From positions 1 to 64,000 of the forward strand of contig JALFRA010000039.1 of assembly GCA_022785125.1 (NCBI GenBank): a stretch of 64,000 bases of DNA, given 5' to 3'. Positions 43,445 to 51,276 of this stretch are shown here, in pieces (position 1 is the stretch's first letter; every line of letters starts with the position of its first letter). The notes beneath the pieces are model-generated. The model was not told the origin of the DNA. It searched no databases and saw nothing but the letters and a program-made list of their open reading frames with translations. The position numbers and the translations under genes are program-made. The DNA is from Clostridiales bacterium. Its GTDB lineage: Bacteria > Bacillota > Clostridia > Oscillospirales > Oscillospiraceae.

Positions 43445-44092
43445 ATGGCTCGCAACAAATATCCTGAGATCACCGAGGAGCGGATTCTGGACGCGGCCCA
43501 GCGCCTTTTTCTGGAGAAGGGCTACGAAAGCACCACCATCCAGGACATTGTGGACGAACTGGGAGGGCTGACCAAGGGGGCGGTCTATCACCACTTCAAG
43601 TCCAAGGAGGAGATCATGGACGCGGTGGGCGATCGGATGTTTCTGGAGCACAATCCCTTTGAGGCGGTGCGGGGACGGAGCGATCTCAACGGGCTGGAGA
43701 AGCTGCGGGAGGCCATCCGGCTCAACCAGGCGGACGGGGCCCGCACCACCATGACGGCCCAGTCCATCCCCTTGACCCGGAACCCCAGAGTACTGGTGGG
43801 GATGATCGATTCCAACCGCCGCATCCTGACCCCCTATTTCCAGGAACTGATCGAGGAGGGGAACCGGGACGGCTCCATCCATACCCAATATTCCCGGGAG
43901 TTGGCGGAACTGCTGCCGCTGCTTACCAGCTTGTGGCTGCTGCCCACTGTATTCCCGGCCACCAGGGAGGAGATGCGGCGGAAGTTCACCTTCATCGGGG
44001 AGATGCTGGAGCAGATGGGCCTGCCCCTGTTTGACGATACCATCCGGCCCCTGGTGGACGAATTTTTCCAGCGTATCCCTGAGTATGATTAA
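43445..44092 (+). CDS. TetR-family transcriptional regulator
   Basis: A 215-aa repressor. The N-terminal TetR helix-turn-helix is clear (ILDAAQRLFLEKGYESTTIQDIV and LTKGAVYHHFKSKEEI, residues about 12-55). The C-terminal ligand-binding domain is of unknown specificity. It sits upstream of an MFS exporter whose leader carries the same half-sites, so it most likely senses the exported compound. RBS AAAGGAGGGG. Confidence 0.93.
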   Translation: MARNKYPEITEERILDAAQRLFLEKGYESTTIQDIVDELGGLTKGAVYHHFKSKEEIMDAVGDRMFLEHNPFEAVRGRSDLNGLEKLREAIRLNQADGARTTMTAQSIPLTRNPRVLVGMIDSNRRILTPYFQELIEEGNRDGSIHTQYSRELAELLPLLTSLWLLPTVFPATREEMRRKFTFIGEMLEQMGLPLFDDTIRPLVDEFFQRIPEYD

Positions 44093-44113
44093 AATTGCCT
44101 TCGGGCAATTTTA
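44091..44113 (+). terminator. tetR terminator
   Basis: A 9-bp stem (44091-44099 with 44104-44112) with a TTCG loop and a T-rich 3' arm. It overlaps the last bases of the tetR stop codon. Confidence 0.7.
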
Positions 44114-44124
44114 ATTGGATATAT

Positions 44125-44192
44125 ACATTCATTCAGAAGGTATGTAAAAGAGTCTTTTTCTTTGGATAAATACATACCAGATGAAGGTATGA
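44125..44192 (+). promoter_or_regulatory. Two TetR operator-like sites ahead of the MFS gene
   Basis: ACATTCA-n7-GGTATGT (44125-44145) and ACATACC-n7-GGTATGA (44172-44192) reuse the half-sites of the tetR operator, but with a 7-bp spacer instead of 3. They indicate control of the efflux gene by the same repressor. The MFS promoter itself is not clear. Confidence 0.65.
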
Positions 44193-44206
44193 AAGGAGAC
44201 AAAGAT

Positions 44207-44272
44207 ATGGAAGCATATGTCATCGTGGAGAAAGGACTGGCCAAAATCTTTGAGAGGAGAGGGAAGGTATAA
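44207..44272 (+). CDS. 21-codon upstream ORF (possible leader peptide)
   Basis: ATG 44207 follows a strong GAAAGGAG and encodes MEAYVIVEKGLAKIFERRGKV. Its final codons contain the ribosome binding site (GAGAGGAGAGGGAAGG) of the MFS gene, whose ATG is 1 nt after the stop. This geometry suggests translational coupling or a leader peptide. I do not recognise the peptide; it could also be the remnant of a longer gene. Confidence 0.5.
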   Translation: MEAYVIVEKGLAKIFERRGKV

Positions 44273-44273
44273 A

Positions 44274-45530
44274 ATGCAAAAGGAAAACCTGCGGAACCGG
44301 AACTTTCTGCTGCTGATTTTCGGGCAGCTCAGTTCTCTGATGGGTAATTATACCCTGAAATTTGCCCTTTCCATGTATGTGCTGGAGCAGACCGGCTCGG
44401 CGGCGGTTTTTGCTGCCCTGCTGTCCATGGGCCTGCTGCCCACCATTCTGCTCTCTCCCCTGGGAGGCGTTCTGGCCGACCGGGCCAACCGGCGGACCGT
44501 GATGGTGGCGCTGGACGCCTTGTCAGGGACAGCGGTACTGTTAGCCGGGCTGCTGCTGCTCCTGGACCACGATATCGTGGTCATCGGCGGATTGCTGGTG
44601 GTCCTGTCGGTGCTGGGCGCGTTTGAATCCCCCACGGTCCAGGCCTGTATCCCTCAGATGCTGACGGGAGACGCTCTGCTGCGGGGGAATGCGGCGGTCA
44701 ACCAGGTATCGGCCATCGCAGGCCTGGCAGCCCCCTTTACCGGAAGCTTCTGTTATACCGCCTTTGGGTTGCTCCCGGTGCTGTGGGGGACGGCTGGCTG
44801 TTTCTGCCTGACCGCCCTGCTGGAGCGCTTCATTCAACTGCCGTACCGGAAGGAGACGGATACCATGGAGATACGCGAGGTCATTTGCCGGGATTTGGCG
44901 GAAAGCGCGCGCTTTCTCTATCGGGAACAGCCCGATATTTTAAAACTGCTGCTGCTGGCGGCTCTTGCCAGCACATTTGTGGCGGGGGTAGTAGTGGTAG
45001 GCTTTCCATTTTTGGTGCGGTCGGTGCTGGGCCTGTCCTCCCAGCTCTACGCCGCGGCGGAGAGCGTTATGGGGGCTGCGGCCATTGGCGGGGCGCTGTG
45101 CGTGGGCCTGCTGGCGGGCAGGCTGCGGCCGCGGGGACTGGCAGGTATTCTGACCGGCTTTGGACTGTGCCTCTTCCCGGCGGGCGCCGCCTTCTTGCTG
45201 CCCCTGGAGCCTATGGGCCGGTATCTGGTGCTGCTGCTTGCCTTTGCGGTCAGTCAGTTTGGATGCAGCGTCTTTTCCACCTATGCCATTTCCATGATCC
45301 AGGCCAGAACGCCGGAGCGGCTGATGGGCAAGGTCATGTCCTGCGTCTTTACCCTGTCCCTGTGCGCCCAGCCTCTGGGACAGATCCTGTACGGCGCGCT
45401 GTTTGACTGGTGCGCCGGCGAGGCCTATTGGGTGCTGCTGCCCAGCGGACTGGCGCTGTGTTTGCTGGGGCTGGGCTCCGTCCGGCTTTTCCGGGTCATG
45501 GAGGAGGAGTCGGGAAGGGGCACGCCATAA
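44274..45530 (+). CDS. MFS efflux transporter
   Basis: A 418-aa membrane protein with 12 predicted helices. The loop GGVLADRANRRTVMVALD (about 61-78) is the MFS motif A between helices 2 and 3. The general type is the MFS_1/MFS_3 multidrug or macrolide exporters, and pairing with TetR favours drug or metabolite export. ATG 44274 is used; the longer frame upstream lacks a ribosome site. Confidence 0.9.
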   Translation: MQKENLRNRNFLLLIFGQLSSLMGNYTLKFALSMYVLEQTGSAAVFAALLSMGLLPTILLSPLGGVLADRANRRTVMVALDALSGTAVLLAGLLLLLDHDIVVIGGLLVVLSVLGAFESPTVQACIPQMLTGDALLRGNAAVNQVSAIAGLAAPFTGSFCYTAFGLLPVLWGTAGCFCLTALLERFIQLPYRKETDTMEIREVICRDLAESARFLYREQPDILKLLLLAALASTFVAGVVVVGFPFLVRSVLGLSSQLYAAAESVMGAAAIGGALCVGLLAGRLRPRGLAGILTGFGLCLFPAGAAFLLPLEPMGRYLVLLLAFAVSQFGCSVFSTYAISMIQARTPERLMGKVMSCVFTLSLCAQPLGQILYGALFDWCAGEAYWVLLPSGLALCLLGLGSVRLFRVMEEESGRGTP

Positions 45531-45536
45531 GAGGTG

Positions 45537-45565
45537 TTGAGAGTCGGCAAACTATCTGGTATAAT
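45537..45565 (+). promoter_or_regulatory. Promoter of the two-component/binding-protein operon
   Basis: TTGAGA (45537-45542), a 17-nt spacer and an extended -10 (TGG-TATAAT, ending 45565), 69 nt before the response regulator. Confidence 0.8.
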
Positions 45566-45633
45566 GTTTTTAGCTGAATCCAAGAACAGGGAGCGAACTG
45601 CCCGGCTTCCTGACAGAAAGGATAGGTGCCCCA

Positions 45634-46917
45634 ATGGCCCCAAAGACGCAGTATACCGTGGTCGTGGCCGACGACGAGGATGAGCTGAGAGAAGCGGTGT
45701 GTACCATGATCCCCTGGCAGGACTATGGTTTTTGCCTGGTGGGGAGCGCCAGCAACGGACTGGACGCACTCCAGCTGGTGGAAAAGCACGCTCCCGACCT
45801 GCTGCTTACCGATATCCGGATGCCTTTCATCTCGGGCATCGAGCTGGCCCGTCAGGTACGGGAGGTGCGTCCTGCCACCAACATTGCCTTTCTCAGCGGC
45901 TATGACGATTTTGAGTACGCCAAGCAGGCCATTCAGTATAACATCATCAGCTATATGCTCAAGCCTTTGACCATGGAAGGGCTGGGTGCGGAACTGCGTA
46001 CCATTCGGCAGAAGATCGACGCCCAATATGCCATGTTCCGGCAGACCGGGCTCCGTACCGATGGACCGGACCTGCGGGCGGCCATGCTGATGCCTCTGGT
46101 GCTGGACGACTACGCCGAGCTGGAAGGGGAGACCCAGGCGGAGGGCTATGCCCGGCAGTGCGGCCTGCTGCGGGATGTGGACGACAAGCCGGGCTATACT
46201 GTGATGGTATCCACCCTGCTCAATGAGGATGGCAGCAACGGTACCGAACGCTCCTTTGTGGCGTCGGTGGATCGGCTGGCTGCCAAGTATCTGCGCAGCG
46301 TCAGCTTTTTCGCCTCTGGAAAGGTGATATCGGTACTGCTGGGCAATGCGTCGGACTTTGAGGAGTATCTTCACATCCTGGCCGACGAGATCCCCCAGAT
46401 GGCGGACCGGGTGCTGGGCAAGCGATGCCGCATCGGTGTCAGCCGGATGGTGAGGGCCCTGACCGATCTGCACGGCGCTTACCGGGAGGCCATGGAGGCG
46501 CTGCGTCAGGGGGACCGGACGGAGGGAGGCGCCCAGTTCATCAGCGACCTGGCGCCCGCCGTCAAGGGAGGCGAACTGCTGTGCAAGCGGGCTCTGGAAG
46601 CCCTGGACCAGCACTATATGGAGGCCGACCTGTCCCTGGTGTCCCTCAGCGGGATGCTGGACGTCAGCCCCAACCACCTGAGCGCCTGCATCAAAAAGTA
46701 TACCGGTGAGACCTTTATCAATATTCTGATCCGCAAGCGTATGGACGCCGCCCGGGAGCTGCTGACTTCCTCCGGCCTGAAGGTACAGGAGATCTCCCAG
46801 CGATGCGGCTACACGGACCAGCACTATTTCAGCTACTGCTTCAAAAAATATAGTGGGGAATCACCCAACGCCATGCGCCGCAGAATGGAGCAGGAAAGGA
46901 TGGGTGAGGAGCCGTGA
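45634..46917 (+). CDS. AraC-type response regulator (YesN-like)
   Basis: A 427-aa DNA-binding response regulator. The receiver domain has the acidic pocket DDED (13-16), phospho-acceptor D60 in LLLTDIRMP and the switch lysine in MLKPL. A middle linker domain is followed by an AraC double helix-turn-helix (about 320-420: LSGMLDVSPNHLSACIKKYTG and ISQRCGYTDQHYFSYCFKKYSG). Its stop overlaps the kinase start (GTGA). It probably controls the mgl-gal genes downstream. Confidence 0.93.
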   Translation: MAPKTQYTVVVADDEDELREAVCTMIPWQDYGFCLVGSASNGLDALQLVEKHAPDLLLTDIRMPFISGIELARQVREVRPATNIAFLSGYDDFEYAKQAIQYNIISYMLKPLTMEGLGAELRTIRQKIDAQYAMFRQTGLRTDGPDLRAAMLMPLVLDDYAELEGETQAEGYARQCGLLRDVDDKPGYTVMVSTLLNEDGSNGTERSFVASVDRLAAKYLRSVSFFASGKVISVLLGNASDFEEYLHILADEIPQMADRVLGKRCRIGVSRMVRALTDLHGAYREAMEALRQGDRTEGGAQFISDLAPAVKGGELLCKRALEALDQHYMEADLSLVSLSGMLDVSPNHLSACIKKYTGETFINILIRKRMDAARELLTSSGLKVQEISQRCGYTDQHYFSYCFKKYSGESPNAMRRRMEQERMGEEP

Positions 46918-48635
46918 GGAAGCGCGGGATTGCCCGGAAAGGCCTGCGGATCACAACCATACTGGTGGCCATGGTGGTGGGAGTGGTGACGGTCGTCCTG
47001 TGCTGCTGCATCCTGCTGTTTCTGGACCGCTACCGGGACGCCATGATACAGAACGCCCGTACCAGCAGCAGTCAGGCGGTGTCCCAGGTGTCCACCACGG
47101 TGGCCAACTACCTGCGGGACATGGATCAGGCCATGGAGTTGGTGGAGCAGTCCATGCTGGAGAGTGCGGATAACCGGGACAGGCTGCTCACCGCCTTTTT
47201 GAACTTCCGGCCCGATGTGGTGGCGGTCACCAGCTATTCTCCCAGCGGGGAACTGACGAACTGCTGGTCTCTGGGACGGAAACCCAGGGAAAAGATCAGT
47301 CAAAATCTCTCCTTTGATCTGGAGAAAGCCAGAAACGCCCGGTTCCCCTATATGACAGCGCCCCATGTGGAGACCATTTTTGAGCGCTATTACCCCTGGG
47401 TGGTGACCATGACTGCCCCGCTGGAGCAGGGGGGAGGGGCCGCCTGGGTCTCTCTGGACCTGAGTTTTTCCAGCATCTCCAGCTACATCAACAACATCAG
47501 CATCGGCCAGCGTGGTTACTGCTTTTTGATGGATGAGGCGGGCAATATCGTCTATCATCCCCAGCAACAGCTGCTGTACGCCGGCCTTAAAACGGAGAAT
47601 ACCACGGCGTTGGCCGCCCTGAAGAACGGTTCTTACGCCGATGATACCGTGATTTACAGCCTGACCGGCGTGGCGGACAGCGACTGGCGGGTGGTGGGCG
47701 TCAGCTATGTGGATGAGCTGGTCAACCGCAGCGTGCGGGATATGATCCATCTGTCGTTGCTGCTGGCGGTGGTGGTGCTGGCGGCGGCGGTGCTCACCAG
47801 CTGGCTGCTGTTCCGGCTGCTGGGCCGTCCTCTGCGGGGGCTGGCCTCCGCCATGGAGGATTTTGAAACCGACGCAGATCATTTTGCCTATCATCCGGTA
47901 GGAGGTACCCGGGAGGTGCAGGAACTGTCCGATTCCTTTGAGCATATGGTACTGCGGATCCAGCGGCTGATGACCACCGTGCGGGAGGAGGAGGTCAATC
48001 TCCGCAAGACAGAGCTGAAGGCCCTCCAGGCACAGATCAATCCCCACTTCCTTTATAATACCCTGGATTCCATCGCCTGGATGTGCGAGCAGGGCCGCAA
48101 TACCGAGGCTGTGAAGATGGTCCACGCTCTGGCCCGGCTATTCCGTATCAGCATCAGCAAGGGCCATGAGCTCATCCCCATCGCCAAGGAGATCGAGCAC
48201 GCCGAGAGCTATCTGCAGATCCAGAAGTACCGCTACAAAAATCAATTTACTTATGAATTTGAAGTAGACCCCCATTGCCTGGGGTATTACTGCAACAAGA
48301 TCACCCTTCAACCCATCATTGAAAATGCCATCAACCACGGTCTGGACCTGATGGTGGACGAGGGCCACATCTGGGTGCAGGTGCGGCAGGAGGGAGAGGA
48401 CATCCTCTTCCGGGTGCTGGACAACGGGGTGGGCATGAGCCGGGAACAGGTAAGCGCCATTCTCCAGCATGGCCCCAAGGATCGCACCGGAATCGGCATC
48501 AAAAACGTCAATGACCGGCTGAAGATCTACTTTGGAAAACAGTATGGGCTGCACATCAGCAGCGAACCCGACGTGGGTACCTGTGTGGAGATCCGGATGC
48601 CAAAGATACAGGAGGGGGATTATGAGGCGAAATAG
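46914..48635 (+). CDS. Sensor histidine kinase (YesM/LytS-like)
   Basis: A 573-aa membrane kinase. TM1 spans about 12-37, an extracellular Cache-like domain about 40-277, TM2 278-300, then HAMP. The His_kinase domain has its phospho-acceptor H378 in QINPHFLYNTLDSIAW, and the ATPase domain shows the N box (ENAINHGLD) and G boxes (DNGVGMS, GIGIKNVNDRL). The start is GTG 46914, overlapping the regulator stop. The extracellular domain may contact the binding protein encoded next. Confidence 0.93.
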   Translation: MRKRGIARKGLRITTILVAMVVGVVTVVLCCCILLFLDRYRDAMIQNARTSSSQAVSQVSTTVANYLRDMDQAMELVEQSMLESADNRDRLLTAFLNFRPDVVAVTSYSPSGELTNCWSLGRKPREKISQNLSFDLEKARNARFPYMTAPHVETIFERYYPWVVTMTAPLEQGGGAAWVSLDLSFSSISSYINNISIGQRGYCFLMDEAGNIVYHPQQQLLYAGLKTENTTALAALKNGSYADDTVIYSLTGVADSDWRVVGVSYVDELVNRSVRDMIHLSLLLAVVVLAAAVLTSWLLFRLLGRPLRGLASAMEDFETDADHFAYHPVGGTREVQELSDSFEHMVLRIQRLMTTVREEEVNLRKTELKALQAQINPHFLYNTLDSIAWMCEQGRNTEAVKMVHALARLFRISISKGHELIPIAKEIEHAESYLQIQKYRYKNQFTYEFEVDPHCLGYYCNKITLQPIIENAINHGLDLMVDEGHIWVQVRQEGEDILFRVLDNGVGMSREQVSAILQHGPKDRTGIGIKNVNDRLKIYFGKQYGLHISSEPDVGTCVEIRMPKIQEGDYEAK

Positions 48636-49599
48636 ATATGTCCCCCTGCTGCTGGCGGTGCTGGTTGGCATGACGCTGGGCGGCTGCGGGGGAAGCGGAG
48701 GAACCGGGGAGCGGTATACCGTGACGCTGGTTGCCAAGTCCACCCAGACGGAATTCTGGCTGTCGGTGTTTGCTGGAGCGGAGGCGGCCGCCACGGAGTA
48801 CAATATGGAGCTTACCATTGTGGGGCCGGATACCGAGGAGGACTATGAGACCCAGAACCGGATGGTGGAGGGCGCGGCGAAGGCCGGTGCGGATGCCATC
48901 GTGTTTTCCGCCATTGATTTTGAAAACAACGCCGCTGCCATTGACGGCGCTGCCCAGCAGGGAGTCAGGATCGTGGCTATCGACAGCAATGTGGATTCCG
49001 ATCAGGTGAGTACCTACATCGGCACGGACAACTACGCTGCCGGACAGATGGCGGCCCAGGCCGCCCTGGACCGGGTGGAGGGTCCGCTGAAGGTAGGGGT
49101 GGTCAATTACGACATCAGCAGTGCCAACGGTCAGGAGCGGGAGCGTGGAGCCACCGACCTGTTTTTGGAGAGCGGCCGGGCGGAGATCGTTTCTGTCATC
49201 AATACCCTGGCCGAGGCGGGCCACGCCCAGACGGATACGGCCGCCCTGTTGAAGGCATACCCGGAGATCAATGTGCTGTTGGCCTTCAATGAGCCCACCT
49301 GTGTAGGTGCGGCCCGAGCAGTGGAGGAGGGGGGACGCGCGGACGATCTGTTCCTGGTGGGCTTTGACTCCAATGTGGTCACCATCGACGGCTTGCAGGA
49401 GGGCTCGGTGGACGCACTTATTGTACAGAATCCCTATGCCATGGGCTACCTGGGGGTGGAGAGCGCCTACAAGCTGCTGGCCGGTCAGGGCGGCGTGGAG
49501 CAAACGGTAGATACCTCCACAAAGATCGTGGACCGGGACAATCTTTTTACCATGGACAGTCAAAAAGCGTTGTTTGCCTTCGAAAAACGTTGGAGTTAG
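48622..49599 (+). CDS. Stand-alone sugar-binding lipoprotein (sensor partner)
   Basis: A 325-aa lipoprotein (signal LLLAVLVGMTLGGC) with a type I, LacI-like periplasmic-binding domain (Peripla_BP_4): VAKSTQTEFWLSVFAGAEAAA, GADAIVFSAIDF, IGTDNYAAGQMAAQAAL and LFLVGFDSNV. It overlaps the kinase gene by 14 nt and has no permease of its own. Such trios usually use the binding protein to present a sugar to the kinase. RBS GGAGGGGG. Confidence 0.9.
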   Translation: MRRNRYVPLLLAVLVGMTLGGCGGSGGTGERYTVTLVAKSTQTEFWLSVFAGAEAAATEYNMELTIVGPDTEEDYETQNRMVEGAAKAGADAIVFSAIDFENNAAAIDGAAQQGVRIVAIDSNVDSDQVSTYIGTDNYAAGQMAAQAALDRVEGPLKVGVVNYDISSANGQERERGATDLFLESGRAEIVSVINTLAEAGHAQTDTAALLKAYPEINVLLAFNEPTCVGAARAVEEGGRADDLFLVGFDSNVVTIDGLQEGSVDALIVQNPYAMGYLGVESAYKLLAGQGGVEQTVDTSTKIVDRDNLFTMDSQKALFAFEKRWS

Positions 49600-49671
49600 C
49601 ACTTTGCACAGTTTTGGGCCGTGTATTTTTTGTAGATTGTTCTATTCCCATAAATTTTTACCCTTCTTTCA

Positions 49672-49683
49672 GTGAAATTTCAC
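49672..49683. promoter_or_regulatory. Palindrome in the mglB upstream region
   Basis: A perfect 12-bp palindrome, GTGAAATTTCAC, about 95 nt upstream of mglB and just before the AT-rich promoter region (a TATTATAAA stretch at about 49708-49716). It is a candidate operator. Nothing else is evident in 49600-49777. Confidence 0.4.
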
Positions 49684-49777
49684 CTTGTTTTTCCAGAGGA
49701 CTTCCACTAATATTATAAAGTGTAAAGCGGGCGTGTGAGGAAGAACCCGCAAAACCCAAGGAAAAAGGAGAATTGCT

Positions 49778-51079
49778 ATGAAGAAGAGAGTTCTTGCACT
49801 GTCCCTGTCCGCTGCCATGGCGCTCAGCCTGGCTGCCTGCGGCGGCGGCGGCGACACCCAGCCCTCCGGTCAGCCCTCCGGCTCCCAGCAGACTGGCAGC
49901 GGCAATGTTGCTGCCGAGGTCGCCAACAAGGATAAGCCCCTGGTGTGGTTCAACCGGCAGCCCTCCAACAGCTCCACCGGCGAGCTGGATATGACCGCTC
50001 TGAGCTTCAACGAGGATACCTACTATGTGGGATTTGACGCCAACCAGGGCGCTGAGCTTCAGGGCACCATGATCGTGGATTACATCAAAGCCCATGCCGC
50101 TGAGATCGACAAGAACGGCGACGGCGTCATCGGCTATGTGCTGGCCGTGGGCGACATCGGCCACAACGACTCCATCGCCCGTACCCGCGGCGTCCGCAAG
50201 GCCCTGGGTACTGCTGTGGAGAAGGACGGCGCTATCGACAGCACCCCCGTGGGCACCAACGTGGACGGCACCTCCTCCTATGTGCAGGACGGCAAGATCG
50301 AGGTTGACGGCAAGACTTATACGGTCCGTGAGCTGGCCTCTCAGGAGATGAAGAACTCCGCCGGCGCCACCTGGGATGCCGCCACCGCCGGCAACGCCAT
50401 CGGCACCTGGGCCTCCTCCTTCGGTGATCAGATCGACATCGTGGCCTCCAACAACGACGGTATGGGTATGGCTATGTTCAACGCCTGGTCCAAGGAGAAC
50501 AGCGTTCCCACCTTTGGTTATGACGCCAACTCCGACGCCGTTGCCGCTATCGCGGAAGGTTACGGCGGCACCATCAGCCAGCACGCCGACGTGCAGGCTT
50601 ACCTGACTCTGCGTGTGCTGCGCAACGCCCTGGACGATGTGGACGTTGATACCGGTATCGGCACCGCTGACGACGCCGGCAACGTGCTGAGCGAGGACGT
50701 GTTCTATTATGACGAGGCTACCCGTTCTTACTACGCTCTGAATGTGGCTGTCACCGCTGACAACTACAAGGACTTCCTGGATTCCACTGTGACCTATGAG
50801 CCCGTTTCCAAGCAGTTGGACGCCACTGCTCACCCCACCAAGAATGTGTGGCTGAACATCTACAACTCCGCCGATAACTTCCTGGGCTCCACCTATCAGC
50901 CCCTGCTGCAGAAGTACGATGATCTGCTGAACCTGAATGTGGAGTATATCGCCGGCGACGGTCAGACTGAGTCCAACATCACCAACCGTCTGGGCAACCC
51001 CAGCGCCTACGACGCCTTCGCCATCAACATGGTGAAGACCGACAACGCCGCTTCCTACACCGGCCTGCTGAGCCAGTAA
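49778..51079 (+). CDS. mglB: Galactose/methyl-galactoside-binding lipoprotein
   Basis: A 433-aa lipoprotein with the signal MKKRVLALSLSAAMALSLAAC. The mature protein is a type I sugar-binding fold. DKNGDGVIGY (about 112-121) is the EF-hand-like calcium loop characteristic of MglB, and VASNNDGMGMA and FGYDANSDA are ligand-facing segments. It is about 100 residues longer than E. coli MglB because of insertions and the linker. RBS AAAAGGAG. It feeds MglAC. Confidence 0.94.
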   Translation: MKKRVLALSLSAAMALSLAACGGGGDTQPSGQPSGSQQTGSGNVAAEVANKDKPLVWFNRQPSNSSTGELDMTALSFNEDTYYVGFDANQGAELQGTMIVDYIKAHAAEIDKNGDGVIGYVLAVGDIGHNDSIARTRGVRKALGTAVEKDGAIDSTPVGTNVDGTSSYVQDGKIEVDGKTYTVRELASQEMKNSAGATWDAATAGNAIGTWASSFGDQIDIVASNNDGMGMAMFNAWSKENSVPTFGYDANSDAVAAIAEGYGGTISQHADVQAYLTLRVLRNALDDVDVDTGIGTADDAGNVLSEDVFYYDEATRSYYALNVAVTADNYKDFLDSTVTYEPVSKQLDATAHPTKNVWLNIYNSADNFLGSTYQPLLQKYDDLLNLNVEYIAGDGQTESNITNRLGNPSAYDAFAINMVKTDNAASYTGLLSQ

Positions 51080-51129
51080 TTGAGCGCGGGCCGCTAGGGC
51101 CAATCATGAATCAGAAAAAATAAACCGCT

Positions 51130-51205
51130 TGCTATTAGGGAGAAGGAATTCTCCGTACGGGAGGAGGAACTCTCCGTTCGGGAGAAGGAATTCTCCCTAA
51201 TAGCA
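51130..51205 (+). repeat. Three 21-nt tandem repeats inside a 15-bp inverted repeat
   Basis: Three units of exactly 21 nt begin at 51138, 51159 and 51180, each of the form GGGAG(A/G)AGGAA(T/C)TCTCC plus 4 nt. Outer arms 51130-51144 and 51191-51205 are perfectly complementary (15 bp). Each unit can fold alone with a GGAA loop, or pair with its neighbour. The element lies between the mglB stop and mglA and probably controls mRNA stability or read-through. Confidence 0.85.
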
Positions 51206-51276
51206 CATTTTAGTGAAAACCGGCAGAATCAGACTTTTCGCTGAAACTGCTAATATGCTAAACGGGAGTAACGAGA

